Part shown: one piece after another, positions 29,451 through 39,346 of the stretch
How the letters are laid out: every line of letters begins with the position of its first letter
How positions within the stretch are numbered: position 1 is the first letter of the stretch
Source of the DNA: Xanthomonas vesicatoria ATCC 35937
Lineage (GTDB): Bacteria; Pseudomonadota; Gammaproteobacteria; Xanthomonadales; Xanthomonadaceae
Length of the DNA: 64,000 nucleotides
NCBI RefSeq assembly: GCF_001908725.1
Contig: NZ_CP018725.1
Coordinates: 3,410,001 to 3,474,000, forward strand
Direction of reading: 5' to 3'
Position numbers and translations under genes: made by a program
Notes under the pieces: generated by a model
What the model was told of the DNA's origin: nothing
What the model saw: only the letters and a program-made list of their open reading frames with translations
The model's database searches: none

Positions 29451-29529
29451 GGCGATCTCTCCGCGCGTGGCTGCGGCGTTGTAGGGGGCACTGGACTGCT
29501 GCGAGGTGTCCGCATGCACGTGCTTGAGC

Positions 29530-30618
29530 TCATCCATGACGCGCCTCCAGGGCCATGACTTCGGCACGCTGGGCCAGCAACTGGGCCGGCGGGTCGCCGT
29601 AGAGGTAATCGAACATGGCTTCCACCGGCTGCACCGGGGTATTGAGATACGCGTTGACCTCTTCGTCGATCCGCGCGCCGCATTCGGCCTTCCACGCGTC
29701 TTCCTGCGCCTGGTCCCACAGGCCTTGCGCGGTGAGATAGGTGCGCAGCCGCAGCAGCGGCTCGCGCGTCCAGGCCTGTTTGACCTCCTCTTCGCCGCGG
29801 TACCGGCGCGCATCGTCGGCGGTGGTGTGGTCGGTGAGGCGGTAGGTCATGAACTCGATCACCGTGCCGCCGTCGCCTGCCAGTGCCCGCTCGCGCGCCT
29901 GGCGCATCGCTTCGAGCACGGCGATCAGGTCGTTGCCATCTACCTGCAGGCAATGCAGACCGCCGGCCAGACCCTTTTGCGCGAGCGTCTGCGCGCCGGT
30001 CTGCGCCGAACGCGGCACCGAGATCGCCCAGCCGTTGTTGATCACGCACAGGATCAGCGGCAACTTGTAGGCGCCGGCCGAATTGAGCGCGGCGTAGAAG
30101 TCGGTCTTGGAACTGCCGCCATCGCCGCAGCAGGCCACCGCCACCTGCGGCTTGTTCTGCAGCTTGAACGACAGCGCCGAGCCGGCTGCATGCAGGCACT
30201 GGGTGGAGATCGGCACGCAGATCGGGAAGTCGATGGCCGCGTCGGCATCGCGCGGATAGTCGCTGCCGCGCTCGTCGCCGCCCCAGTACAGCAGCACGTC
30301 GCGCGGGCGCACGCCGCGTTCGAACATGGTGCCGTACTCGCGGTAGCTAGGCGCGAACACATCGCCGCTGCGCATCGACGCCCCGATGCCGACATGCGTG
30401 GCCTCGTGGCCCAGGCAGGCGGCGTAGGTGCCGAGCTTGCCGGTGCGCTGCAGGGCCACCGACTTGCTGTCGAAAGTGCGCACGAACAGCATGCGCTTGA
30501 ACAGGGCGAGCAGGGTTTGCGGGTTGGCGGCGTCGGCCGGCAGGTCATCGCGGACGAAGTTGCCGTCGGCGTCCATGTATTGCAGATAGTCGATCTGGAA
30601 CTGCGCGGCTACGCTCAT
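29530..30618 (-). CDS. 2-oxoacid dehydrogenase E1 component, alpha subunit
   Basis: E1a carries the thiamine diphosphate site. The 362-residue sequence has CCGDGGSSKTDFYAALNSAG followed by ILCVINNGWAIS, the GDGx(n)NN binding motif of the family, and RTGKLGTYAACLGHEATHVG near residue 60. SYREYGTMFERGV and YRLTDHTTADDARRYR contain the phosphorylatable-loop equivalents of eukaryotic E1a. The ATG at 30618 follows GAAGGTGTCGCCGCA. It is the first gene of the operon E1a-E1b-SH3-E2; the E3 lipoamide dehydrogenase is not in the window. Confidence 0.92.
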   Translation of the reverse strand: MSVAAQFQIDYLQYMDADGNFVRDDLPADAANPQTLLALFKRMLFVRTFDSKSVALQRTGKLGTYAACLGHEATHVGIGASMRSGDVFAPSYREYGTMFERGVRPRDVLLYWGGDERGSDYPRDADAAIDFPICVPISTQCLHAAGSALSFKLQNKPQVAVACCGDGGSSKTDFYAALNSAGAYKLPLILCVINNGWAISVPRSAQTGAQTLAQKGLAGGLHCLQVDGNDLIAVLEAMRQARERALAGDGGTVIEFMTYRLTDHTTADDARRYRGEEEVKQAWTREPLLRLRTYLTAQGLWDQAQEDAWKAECGARIDEEVNAYLNTPVQPVEAMFDYLYGDPPAQLLAQRAEVMALEARHG

Positions 30619-30727
30619 TGCGGCGACACCTTCATCAAGAAGTTTCAAATGATATGAGTTGCCATGTTAAGGACGGCGGAGCAAAACGCTGTCCTGCACC
30701 GCAGCACACAATGATGCTGGCTTGCAC

Positions 30728-30760
30728 AAAAAAAAGGGCGCGGACCAGGCCGCGCCCTTT
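30728..30760 (-). terminator. Rho-independent terminator of the secreted nuclease gene
   Basis: AAAGGGCGCGG pairs with CCGCGCCCTTT over 11 bases around a six-base loop (ACCAGG); on the minus strand the hairpin is followed by eight Ts. It lies 36 bases after the nuclease stop, and separates that gene from the dehydrogenase operon promoter region. Confidence 0.92.
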
Positions 30761-30795
30761 GTCGCAGTAAAGAACTGCGACGTGGTGCACTGCGA

Positions 30796-33700
30796 TCAGC
30801 GGCGCCCGGCGCCTCCGCCGATCGGGGTGACGATCAGCGCCGAATCGTTGGACGGGTTCGCGTCCGGCGATGCCGATGTCGCAGTCGCCTGTACGCGGAT
30901 GGCGCCGTCGGCCGGGATCGGCTTGGCGGCCACGCTCAACTGGAAGGCCAGCTGCGCGCCGGGCAGCACGACTGCCGCACTGCTGCACACAAAGCGCGCA
31001 CTGCGCAGCGATTGCACCTGCTTGTCGCAGTGCCAGCCCTGCGGTGGCACCAGCTGCGACAACGCCGATACCGTATTGCCTTCGATCACCAGGCTGGGCC
31101 GTTGCGCCGGTGCGGCGCCGACGTTGTCCAGCAGCACGCGGTAGCTGGCATTGAAGGCGGTGGTCGGCAGGCTGGTCGGTCCATCGAAGCGCACCGCCAG
31201 GTCGCTGCGGGGTTGCGGACGTGCTTGTACCGTGACCGTTGCGGTGTCGGTGTTGTTATCGGGTTGCGGATCGGGCGATTGCGAGGCGACCGACCCAGCC
31301 AGCATCAAGGTGCGTCCAGCCAGTTCCGGGCTGGCATCGAGGTGCACCGTAAAGCTTTGCTTGGCGCCGGGGTTCAGCGCCGGCAGATTGCAGGTGAACG
31401 TGGTCTGCGTGGCGTTGGTCAGGTTTTGGCAGAACCAACCCACCGGCGCTGTGATACGCGCCCGTACCGGGAGATCGAACACCAGTGCCAGGGCTGTGAA
31501 CGGTGCCCGATCCGGCCCACGGTTTTCCACATCCACGGTGTAGTCGATAGGCTCATCTTCCCTGACCTGATCACGCGCGGCAGTGACCGCCACGCCCAGG
31601 TCCGCGTTGACCTGCTTGCTCATGCGTAACAACACCACGGTGGGATCGTGGTCGGACAAGCGCGTGGGCGTATTGGCATCGTTGCGCGCGGTGCCGGGGA
31701 AGTCGGCATTGATGCGCGCATGGCCTACCAACAACGAGGCGATCTGCGGCGCGCGCATCAGCGCATCGCTGGCCAGGATGTGATCCAGCGATTGCACGTT
31801 GCCGTCAAAGGCGTACGAGTAGCTCTGGTTGGGCGTGTTGAACCAGGTCAGGTCGGTGTAGTCCGGGTCGACCAGATCGGCGCCATCGCCGCCCACTACC
31901 GTCTGCGCATCCGGCGCCGGTTTGCCGGTGACCGTGCCCATCGCGTCCACATAGCCGTCGTTGAACTCGAAGGCGTTGAAGTCGCCCATCACCAGTACTT
32001 TTTCGTCAGGGTTCACTTGCTGACGCGTCTGCAGCAGGCGCGCCAGGTACTCGGCCTGGGCCTGGCGCTTGGCGCGGATGCGGGTACCGGCCGCGTCGTC
32101 GGTCTCGGCGCCGTTGAGCGAGCGCTGATGCACCACGATGGCGGTCAGCGGCAGCGTGCGGCCGTCGGCCTGGTGCACGTTGGCAGTGAGCACCAGGGGC
32201 GGGCGGTCATTGAGCAGGCTGACACCACCGGCCGGCTCGGTCCAGGTAGTGGTCTTGCCTTCCTGGGCGATGGAGAGCACCTCCACCCGCTGCACGCCAC
32301 CGGCAACCTCGGCAGTCTTGACCAGGAAGCCGACGTCGATGCCGCCAACGTCGTTGCCTTCCTGCAGATACGCCACGTACCTCGGATCCTGCTGGCCGGC
32401 GGCCACCGCGTCGGCATTGATGCGCGCGGCCAGGGTCTGCAGCACGCTGAGGTTTTCCACTTCCACCGTGCCCAGCACGTCGGGCGCATGCAGGTAGTTG
32501 CGGATCGCCAGCGAGGCCTTGTTGAGGCGGGCCTGGAACGCGGCCGGGGTGAGCACCGGTTCGCCGATCGCCGGGTCGTTCTGGTCGTCGAAGAAGCGTT
32601 CCATGTTGTAGGTGGCCACGGCCACGTCGTCGGCCTGTGGCAACGGCGCCGGGCGCGGTTGGTCGGCACCGTTGCAGCTCACCTGCGGGGTGCGTTCCGG
32701 ATACAGCGTGTAGCGGCGGAAGCTGTAATCCAGCGGGCCGACCACATTGAGCACCAGGCAGCCGGAGGCCAGATCCAGCCGCTCGGCGCCGACGCCGGCA
32801 CTGCCGACGGCGATCACTTCCGGGTTGGTGTTCCAGCGCGGCACCCCCGCAGGCGTACCGGCCGGCAGCGGGTCGGGCAACTGCACGCCCGGCTCGCGGA
32901 AGGCGCGCGGCACGCCGGTGACCACGGCATGGAACACGCCATTGCTGCTCGCCGTCGCATTGGTCTCGTTGACGCTGCCGCCGGTGGGCGCATTGACAGT
33001 GAGGCTGGCGGCGGCCACGCGCATGCCTTCCAGCGCTTCGAGCTGATCATAGGCACCGTTGGGGTTGGGGAAGTTCGCGCTTAACGCCACTGGCATCGGC
33101 AAGGGGTTGCCGGTGGAATCGGCCAGCACGGTGACGCTGCCGCCGATTTCGGTCAGTGGTGGCTGGGTCGGGTCGGCGGTGGGCACGTATTCGATCACCG
33201 TGCCCTGCACGCGCACCCGGTTGCCGATAGCGGCCGCTTCCGGCGGTGCGCTGCCGGTGTAGACGTAGACGCCTTCGGAGGTGGCCGGGTCGCCGTCGGC
33301 TTCGGTATCCGGGGCCTGCAGGAAGAACCCGGCGCTGCGGCGTGCGGTGACGATGCCCGAGGTGGCGACGACCTGGCCGTCCAGCGGCGAGCGGGCGCCC
33401 TTGCCCTGGATGGCGTGGATCGGCAGCAGGCTGAAGTCGTCGTTGACGATGGTGCCGGTGGCGCTGAGCGAGGCCGGCAGCGCGCCGGTGAGGCCGCTGA
33501 TCTGCAGGCTGAAGCGTTCGTCCGGCTCGGAGACGGTGTCGCCCAGCACATCCACCGCAATGCTGGCCGTGCGCTCGCCCGCGGCAATGCGCAGGCTAGT
33601 GGCGGGTAGGGCGACGTAGTCGCTGCCGGCGGTGGCGGTGCCATCGACGGTAGCGGCAGTGAATCTCACCCCGCCGGCACCGGCCGGCTGGCTCAGGCTC

Positions 33701-34383
33701 AGCGTGAACACGACGCTGCGGGTGCCGCTATTGCCTTCGGCCTGGCTGACATCGGCCAGCGTGGCGATCGGCTGGTCACCGCCGCTGCACAAGCGCGCGG
33801 CGCTGGCGCTATTGCGCGGCGCGGGCGCGCCGGTGGCGAAATCGGCGGCGTTGTTGTCGGTATCGGTGCAACCGTCGTTGCCGCGCAGCACCGCCAGCGT
33901 ATTGCTGGGGGCCGGTGTGGGTGCGTTGCCTTCGGCGCAGCTGGCATTGCTGCCGTAGCCCACCAAATCGGCGTTACCGGTGGGGCAAGCGCCGCTTAAC
34001 GCGGAGGCGCCAGTGCTCAGCGCCACCTTGCCGGCGGTGCCGCTCATGGCCAGCGTGCCTGTGGCGTCCGGCGTGGGCAGCGCCACGCTGCCACCGCTGC
34101 CATCGGCCTGCTTGACCAGGTAATAGCCGCCGGCCGGCACGCTGCCTGCCAACGGGGTGAGCTGCCAGCTGCTGCCGGCGGCCGAGGCGTACTGCACCGA
34201 CCAGCCGTCCAGGCTGACCGGGGTACTGCCGATGTTGTGCAGCTCGATGAAATCGCTGCGGAGGGTGGCGCCGCTATTGCCGCCACCGCCGTAGACCTGG
34301 CTGATGACGACCTGGGCATTGGCGTGGCCGGCAACGGCCAGCGCACAGAAAAATACGGCTGCACGACGCTGCAACACATGCAT
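30796..34383 (-). CDS. Large secreted nuclease, ExeM/NucH family
   Basis: This 1195-residue protein has a cleavable signal peptide (residues 1-23, ending GHANA), a lamin-tail domain (QVVISQVYGGGGNSG, RSDFIELHNIG), a Calx-beta-like domain (around EGNSGTRSVVFTLSL to DEPDERFSLQ), an OB-fold-like segment (HAIQGKGARSPLDGQVVATS), then an endonuclease/exonuclease/phosphatase domain with VATYNMERFFDDQNDPA, VMGDFNAFEF and LSDHDPTVVLL, whose Asp/His residues are catalytic. Two DUF11-like repeats close it. This is the ExeM/NucH arrangement of extracellular DNA-degrading enzymes. It ends in PIGGGAGRR with no C-terminal membrane anchor, unlike rhombosortase substrates. It likely works in DNA scavenging or biofilm turnover outside the cell. 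Confidence 0.9.
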   Translation of the reverse strand: MHVLQRRAAVFFCALAVAGHANAQVVISQVYGGGGNSGATLRSDFIELHNIGSTPVSLDGWSVQYASAAGSSWQLTPLAGSVPAGGYYLVKQADGSGGSVALPTPDATGTLAMSGTAGKVALSTGASALSGACPTGNADLVGYGSNASCAEGNAPTPAPSNTLAVLRGNDGCTDTDNNAADFATGAPAPRNSASAARLCSGGDQPIATLADVSQAEGNSGTRSVVFTLSLSQPAGAGGVRFTAATVDGTATAGSDYVALPATSLRIAAGERTASIAVDVLGDTVSEPDERFSLQISGLTGALPASLSATGTIVNDDFSLLPIHAIQGKGARSPLDGQVVATSGIVTARRSAGFFLQAPDTEADGDPATSEGVYVYTGSAPPEAAAIGNRVRVQGTVIEYVPTADPTQPPLTEIGGSVTVLADSTGNPLPMPVALSANFPNPNGAYDQLEALEGMRVAAASLTVNAPTGGSVNETNATASSNGVFHAVVTGVPRAFREPGVQLPDPLPAGTPAGVPRWNTNPEVIAVGSAGVGAERLDLASGCLVLNVVGPLDYSFRRYTLYPERTPQVSCNGADQPRPAPLPQADDVAVATYNMERFFDDQNDPAIGEPVLTPAAFQARLNKASLAIRNYLHAPDVLGTVEVENLSVLQTLAARINADAVAAGQQDPRYVAYLQEGNDVGGIDVGFLVKTAEVAGGVQRVEVLSIAQEGKTTTWTEPAGGVSLLNDRPPLVLTANVHQADGRTLPLTAIVVHQRSLNGAETDDAAGTRIRAKRQAQAEYLARLLQTRQQVNPDEKVLVMGDFNAFEFNDGYVDAMGTVTGKPAPDAQTVVGGDGADLVDPDYTDLTWFNTPNQSYSYAFDGNVQSLDHILASDALMRAPQIASLLVGHARINADFPGTARNDANTPTRLSDHDPTVVLLRMSKQVNADLGVAVTAARDQVREDEPIDYTVDVENRGPDRAPFTALALVFDLPVRARITAPVGWFCQNLTNATQTTFTCNLPALNPGAKQSFTVHLDASPELAGRTLMLAGSVASQSPDPQPDNNTDTATVTVQARPQPRSDLAVRFDGPTSLPTTAFNASYRVLLDNVGAAPAQRPSLVIEGNTVSALSQLVPPQGWHCDKQVQSLRSARFVCSSAAVVLPGAQLAFQLSVAAKPIPADGAIRVQATATSASPDANPSNDSALIVTPIGGGAGRR

Positions 34384-34967
34384 GAGATGAGAGTCCCCTG
34401 ATCCTTGAGACGTGAAACGCTCCCCTGGTCCGGCCACGTCCCTGGCCGGCAGTGCCGTTCGATTCTGCATGAATTTGCAGACCTTGGTTGACGATATGGT
34501 GACAGCGGCGCAGTGGCTGCGACTGCGTCGGCGACTGGCTCGGTGGTTCAGAAGCGAAATAAGTCCTGACGTCGTCCACCGCCAGACGCGGGGCGTCCGG
34601 TGCGTTGCCGGATCTGCGCGGCATTCTGTGCAGACGACGGCTGGCCCAAACCGGTCGGCCTGGCGCTTCAAGCAGCCAGGCAGCCTGGCAAGGCGCACCG
34701 TGCCCGATCTCAGCCCCGAACCAGACGCAACAGAGGGCTGCCGACATCCGTCCTTTTGTCAGGGGTGCGGGGCAACGGATGCCCGTTTCATCCACCCAAC
34801 CCGCGTGGACATGGCAGCACTGGGCCGCCCCCCGAATCGCCGGCCGACCTCGCTTGCGGATTTTCGGCGCCACTTTGGTAGCAACGCCTATTCCATTGCC
34901 ACCCGCCAATCAATCCCCAATCCCCGCCGCTGAGCTACCCTGACCGGCCCGATCCATCTGCACTGCC
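34384..34967. other. Divergent intergenic region without recognised feature
   Basis: This 584-base gap separates the nuclease gene and kynA, which are transcribed away from each other, so promoters for both should lie here. Open frames crossing it have no family resemblance or ribosome site. No repeat or obvious dyad was seen. Confidence 0.5.
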
Positions 34968-35864
34968 ATGCCCGTCGACAAGAACCTGCGTGACCTGGAA
35001 CCCGGCATCCACACCGATCTGGAAGGCCGACTGACCTACGGCGGCTATCTGCGTCTGGATCAGTTGCTGTCCGCGCAGCAGCCGCTGTCCGAGCCGGCGC
35101 ATCACGACGAGATGCTGTTCATCATCCAGCACCAGACGTCCGAGCTATGGCTGAAGCTGCTGGCCCACGAATTGCGCGCGGCCATCGTGCATCTGCAGCG
35201 CGATGAGGTCTGGCAGTGCCGCAAGGTGCTGGCGCGCAGCAAACAGGTGTTGCGCCAACTGACCGAGCAATGGTCGGTGCTGGAGACGCTGACGCCCAGC
35301 GAGTACATGGGCTTTCGCGATGTGCTCGGCCCGTCGTCGGGTTTTCAGTCGCTGCAATACCGCTACATCGAGTTTCTGTTGGGCAACAAGAACCCGCAGA
35401 TGCTGCAGGTGTTCGCTTACGACCCGCAGGGCCAGGAGCGTCTGCGCGACGTGCTGGAAGCGCCCAGTCTGTACGAAGAATTCCTGCGCTACCTGGCGCG
35501 CTTCGGCCATGCGATTCCGCCGCAGTACCAGGCGCGCGATTGGACAGCGGCGCATGTGGCCGACGACAGCTTGCGTCCGGTCTTCGAGCGCATCTACGAA
35601 AACACCGACCGCTACTGGCGCGAATATGCGCTATGCGAGGACCTGGTGGATGTGGAAACCCAATTCCAGCTCTGGCGCTTCCGCCACATGCGCACGGTGA
35701 TGCGCGTGATCGGCTTCAAGCGCGGCACCGGCGGTTCCAGTGGCGTCGGGTTTTTGCAGCAGGCGTTGGCGCTGACGTTCTTCCCGGAGCTGTTCGACGT
35801 GCGCACTTCGGTAGGTGTGGAGAGCCGGGCGCCGCAGGGCAATGCGGACGCTGGGAAGCGCTGA
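34968..35864 (+). CDS. kynA: Tryptophan 2,3-dioxygenase
   Basis: This 298-residue heme enzyme oxidises L-tryptophan to N-formylkynurenine. It matches the structurally known X. campestris enzyme closely, including length, the distal His55 in [16 protein letters not shown] and the heme-ligand histidine in [16 protein letters not shown] near residue 240. [15 protein letters not shown] is the conserved C-terminal substrate loop. The rest of the kynurenine pathway is not in the window. It is monocistronic here: a REP pair follows before the next gene. Confidence 0.97.
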   Translation: MPVDKNLRDLEPGIHTDLEGRLTYGGYLRLDQLLSAQQPLSEPAHHDEMLFIIQHQTSELWLKLLAHELRAAIVHLQRDEVWQCRKVLARSKQVLRQLTEQWSVLETLTPSEYMGFRDVLGPSSGFQSLQYRYIEFLLGNKNPQMLQVFAYDPQGQERLRDVLEAPSLYEEFLRYLARFGHAIPPQYQARDWTAAHVADDSLRPVFERIYENTDRYWREYALCEDLVDVETQFQLWRFRHMRTVMRVIGFKRGTGGSSGVGFLQQALALTFFPELFDVRTSVGVESRAPQGNADAGKR

Positions 35865-35948
35865 GCGAGGCAAAAAAGGCTCAGCAACGCAGGGGGTGTC
35901 GCGCGCTGAAACCCGGGAGAGCACTTACTCGGGAAAGCAGGCGCTTGA

Positions 35949-36105
35949 AGCCCCTCTGCCGCCGGGAGAGGGGTTGGGGTGAGGGTACGGGCCTCCTCCC
36001 CGGGATCAGCCGCTTGCTGATGCTCTTATTTCGGCGATCGGCACCACCCAGCGGCATCGCACCCTCATCCGCCCTACGGGCACCTTCTCCCGGCGGGAGA
36101 AGGGG
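35949..36105. repeat. REP pair in inverted orientation (BIME-like)
   Basis: The first unit (35949-35990) has CCTCTGCCGCCGGGAGAGG and the tail GGTTGGGGTGAGGGTACGG. The second, inverted unit (36061-36105) ends CTTCTCCCGGCGGGAGAAG. Their order is the reverse of the pair at 13538 and the same as the cassette at 40800. The pair sits in the 549-base gap 35865-36413, where no gene is seen. Confidence 0.85.
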
Positions 36106-36413
36106 ACGCGGGCATGGGGCGGTGGGAGATGTGGGCATTGGGTACGGCTGACCGGCAGCGCTTGGCCGCCTGCCGACCAACCCACTGATCACCCAAGGGC
36201 CGTCAAAAGAACATCACAGATGTGGAAATGGTTTCGCGCACGCTGGTGGAGGATGCACAGCAAACCCAACAACGCCCGCCACTCCACCCATCCCCATCAG
36301 GCTGCCGACTCCTGCGAATTTGACGCGTACATGACGTCTAAGTGATCCTCGCGCGTCGCCCAGGGTTCCGCCCTGGTGCACCCAGCCATTACTGAATACG
36401 CAAGGGACACCAC

Positions 36414-37934
36414 ATGAGCGTTGACGCAACTGCGCCGACATCCGCTTCCACTCCGCCGCAGCCGCCTGCGCCTCCCGAGTTCCCCACGCTGCTGGGCCAT
36501 CCCCGGCCGCTGTGGATGCTGTTCATGACCGAGTTCTGGGAACGCTTCGCGTTCTACGGCATTCGCTGGGCGCTGGTGCTGTACATCGTGGCGCAGTTCT
36601 TCGGCGGCGACGCCACCGGCCAGGCGCCGGCGGGGCGCACCTATGGCGCATATCTGGCGCTGGTGTATGCGGCGGCGATCTTCGGCGGTTACGTGGCCGA
36701 CCGGGTGCTCGGTTACCAGCGCTCGATCCTGGTGGGCGCGGCAGTGATGGCCACCGGCCTGTTCCTGATCGCCATCCCCGACCACACCATGTTCGAGATC
36801 GGCCTGGCCACGGTGGTGGTGGGCAACGGGCTGTTCAAGCCGAACATCTCCACCATGGTCGGCAAGCTGTACTCGGTGGCCGATCCGCGCCGCGACAGCG
36901 GCTTCACCATCTTCTATATGGGCATCAACCTGGGCGCAATGATCTCGCCGGTATTGACCCAACTACTGGCCGAAAAGGTGTTCGGCACCCAGGCCATGCC
37001 GGCCTACAAGATGGTGTTCATGGCCTCCGGCGCTGGCATGCTGATCAGCCTGGTGTGGTTCTGGATCGGCCGTGCCCAGCTCAAGGGCATCGGCGCGCCC
37101 GCATCGAACGCGCAGGGCATCGGCCGCGTGTTGATGGTGCTGGCCGGCTGCGTGCTGGCGATTCCGGTGGTGTACTTCCTGCTGGCCGTTGGGGCCGACG
37201 TGCTGCAAATCGTGCTGACGGTGCTGTTCATCGGCCTGTCGGTGATGCTGCTGGTCGAAGGCATCCGCGAGGGCAAGGTGCAGCGCGACAAGGTGATCGC
37301 GATGCTGATCATCTTCGCGTTCAACGTGCTGTTCTGGATGTTCTTCGAACAGGCCGGCAGCTCGTTCACCTTCCTGGCCGACAACATCGTCAACCGCAAC
37401 TTCGGCGAGTGGACCTTCCCGACCGCGTGGTTCCAGTCGGTCAACTCGATCGCCATCATTGCGCTGGCGCCGGTCATCGCCTGGATCTGGGTCAAGTCCG
37501 GTCGCTTCAATCCGTCGATTCCGCGCAAGTTCGGCCTGGGCCTGCTGTTCAACGGCCTGGCCTTCCTGCTGCTGATGTTTGCGCTGTCCAGCCTGGTCAA
37601 CGATGCCGGCAAGATCCCCTTCTGGACCTTGTTCATGGTCTACGTCATCCAGTCGGTAGGCGAGCTGTGCCTGTCGCCGATCGGCTTGTCGATGGTGACC
37701 AAACTGGCGCCGGTGCGCCTAGTCGGGTTCGGCATGGGCGGCTGGTTTTTGTCCACCGGCATCGGTAACAACCTGTCGGGTATCTTTGCCGGCCATGTCA
37801 GCGGAAGCGAAGGCATGAGCGTGTCCTCTGCGCTGGGCGGGTATACCTTCGGGTTTTGGGCGCTGGTGGGCGCCGGCGCGCTGCTGTTCCTGATCGCGCC
37901 GCTGATCAACAAACTGATGCATGGTGTGAAGTGA
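36414..37934 (+). CDS. POT family proton-dependent oligopeptide transporter
   Basis: This inner-membrane di/tripeptide importer has 506 residues. The N-terminal region contains MTEFWERFAFYGIRWALVLY, the ExxER motif that couples proton binding, and the PTR2 signature GINLGAMIS follows near residue 170. About 12-14 hydrophobic helices are visible. It sits 11 bases before a thioredoxin-like lipoprotein gene and probably shares its transcript, which ends at the terminator 38556. Confidence 0.93.
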   Translation: MSVDATAPTSASTPPQPPAPPEFPTLLGHPRPLWMLFMTEFWERFAFYGIRWALVLYIVAQFFGGDATGQAPAGRTYGAYLALVYAAAIFGGYVADRVLGYQRSILVGAAVMATGLFLIAIPDHTMFEIGLATVVVGNGLFKPNISTMVGKLYSVADPRRDSGFTIFYMGINLGAMISPVLTQLLAEKVFGTQAMPAYKMVFMASGAGMLISLVWFWIGRAQLKGIGAPASNAQGIGRVLMVLAGCVLAIPVVYFLLAVGADVLQIVLTVLFIGLSVMLLVEGIREGKVQRDKVIAMLIIFAFNVLFWMFFEQAGSSFTFLADNIVNRNFGEWTFPTAWFQSVNSIAIIALAPVIAWIWVKSGRFNPSIPRKFGLGLLFNGLAFLLLMFALSSLVNDAGKIPFWTLFMVYVIQSVGELCLSPIGLSMVTKLAPVRLVGFGMGGWFLSTGIGNNLSGIFAGHVSGSEGMSVSSALGGYTFGFWALVGAGALLFLIAPLINKLMHGVK

Positions 37935-37945
37935 GGAGAAAAACA

Positions 37946-38536
37946 ATGCCGATCAAACCCATTGTCTGTGGCCTACTGCTGGCCGGCCTGTTGAGCGCCT
38001 GCGGGCAACACGCCGAGCAACAGGAAGCGCCACGGCCGCTGGATACGTCGATGCAGAAGCCACCCAGCGCCGACCCCAGCCAGCCGGTGTCCTCGGGCAA
38101 CACGCCCACCGCTGCCGATATCGCGGCGGCCGCAGCGCTCAACGCGCAATACGACCCCTCGCGCGATCCGGCCGCCGATCTGGAAACGGCCAAGGTCGAG
38201 GCCAAACGCGGTGGCAAGCGCATCGTGCTCAACGTGGGCAATGCCGCCTGCGAGCCGTGCAAGGCGCTGGACGAGCTGATGGGTGGCGACGCCGAACTAC
38301 GCAGCTTCCGCGATGCGCACTTCGTGGTGGTCAAGGTCAATCGCGATGCGGCCAACGAAAACGCCGCGTTCCTGTCGCAATTCGCCCAGCTCAACGACTA
38401 CCCGTCGCTGCTGGTGCTGGACAACGATGGCAAGCTGCTGACCACGCAGGCCGGCCCGGAGCTGCGCAAGGGCGAGGGCTTCGATCGCAAGAAGCTGTTC
38501 GATTTCCTCAAGCAGTGGGCGCCGCCGGAAGCCTGA
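37946..38536 (+). CDS. Thioredoxin-like lipoprotein
   Basis: This 196-residue protein has a lipoprotein signal (GLLLAGLLSAC, Cys18), a Pro/Gln-rich linker, then a thioredoxin fold with the active site ACEPCK and the cis-proline loop NDYPSLLVLDNDG. The active CxxC is CEPC. It should act in the periplasm or at a membrane face, perhaps reducing a partner thiol. The ATG at 37946 has GAGGAGA seven bases upstream. It follows the peptide transporter closely; a functional link is unproven. Confidence 0.88.
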   Translation: MPIKPIVCGLLLAGLLSACGQHAEQQEAPRPLDTSMQKPPSADPSQPVSSGNTPTAADIAAAAALNAQYDPSRDPAADLETAKVEAKRGGKRIVLNVGNAACEPCKALDELMGGDAELRSFRDAHFVVVKVNRDAANENAAFLSQFAQLNDYPSLLVLDNDGKLLTTQAGPELRKGEGFDRKKLFDFLKQWAPPEA

Positions 38537-38555
38537 TCTGCTGCGAGCGCGTCAT

Positions 38556-38585
38556 AAAAAACCCCGCACTGCTGCGGGGTTTTTT
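38556..38585 (+). terminator. Rho-independent terminator after the thioredoxin-like gene
   Basis: AAAAAACCCCGCA pairs with TGCGGGGTTTTTT over 13 bases around the four-base loop CTGC. The plus strand ends in six Ts, 20 bases past the stop codon. It is nearly symmetric and may also work from the other strand. Confidence 0.92.
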
Positions 38586-38821
38586 ATGGGATCTGTCAGG
38601 TGCGATGTCTGATGACCACGCAGATGCACGGGGGCACTTGCATGCGGTGCAGGGTGATGCGAGCCGGTGGGCTCACTGCCTGCAACGACACGCGGCCAGC
38701 AGCTACAACCGACGCTCTCTGCGTTGGCGTCAGCCACGTGACTAGCAGTGCGACAACCCCACGTCCAACTCGATCAACGCAGCGCTGCCCGAACGCCATC
38801 TGCCGTCCTGCAAAGCGAAGC

Positions 38822-39310
38822 TCAGTCCTTGCCCGCCATGCGCGGTAGCCCATCCTTGGCCAACCGGTCGATCAGCCGTTCCAGCAACTGCTGTTCTTCG
38901 TCACTGAACACCGACATCAGCCGTTGTTCCATTTCGTTGACCAGCGGTGCGACGGTTTCGTACACCTGGCGCCCGGCTGGCGACAGCGCCAGCATCGAGC
39001 GGCGGCGATCGTCGCCGTGGGTCTCGCGGCGGATGAAGCCACGTTCCAGCAACCGCGCCACCGCGCGACTCACTGCAACCTTGTCCATCGCCGTACGGTC
39101 GGAGACCTCGCTGGCCGAGGAACCCGGATACAGCGCCAGGATGGTGATCACCCGCCACTCGGGAATGGCCATGCCGTAGCGGTCGCCGTACACCTTGGCG
39201 ATGTTGGCGCTGATGCGGTTGGACAGCACGCTGAGGCGATACGGCAGGAACTGCTCGAGGTTGAGCAGTACGGGATGTTGCGGCGCGTTGGAGGTGTCGT
39301 GATCGCTCAT
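38822..39310 (-). CDS. MarR family transcriptional regulator
   Basis: This 162-residue winged-helix protein has the MarR layout: an N-terminal dimer helix (LEQFLPYRLSVLSNRISANI), the recognition region SSASEVSDRTAMDKVAVSRA, the wing RRETHGDDRRRSMLALSPAG and a C-terminal dimer helix. It is divergent from hppD across 122 bases, so it is the probable repressor of tyrosine catabolism, comparable to HmgR-like control. The effector is unknown; homogentisate or 4-hydroxyphenylpyruvate are natural candidates (inference). Confidence 0.92.
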   Translation of the reverse strand: MSDHDTSNAPQHPVLLNLEQFLPYRLSVLSNRISANIAKVYGDRYGMAIPEWRVITILALYPGSSASEVSDRTAMDKVAVSRAVARLLERGFIRRETHGDDRRRSMLALSPAGRQVYETVAPLVNEMEQRLMSVFSDEEQQLLERLIDRLAKDGLPRMAGKD

Positions 39311-39346
39311 GTTGCACTGTGTCTTGATTTTGGTTTCATTTGCAAC
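39311..39346. promoter_or_regulatory. Possible MarR binding region before hppD
   Basis: GTTGCA at 39311 and TGCAAC at 39341 are inverted hexamers 24 bases apart, immediately beyond the MarR start. The spacing is wider than in a typical MarR site, so this is a weak candidate. Confidence 0.25.

Noticed and set aside
38680..38740. Possible MITE left end (CAGCAGCTACAACC)
   Set aside because: No matching internal block or right end follows.
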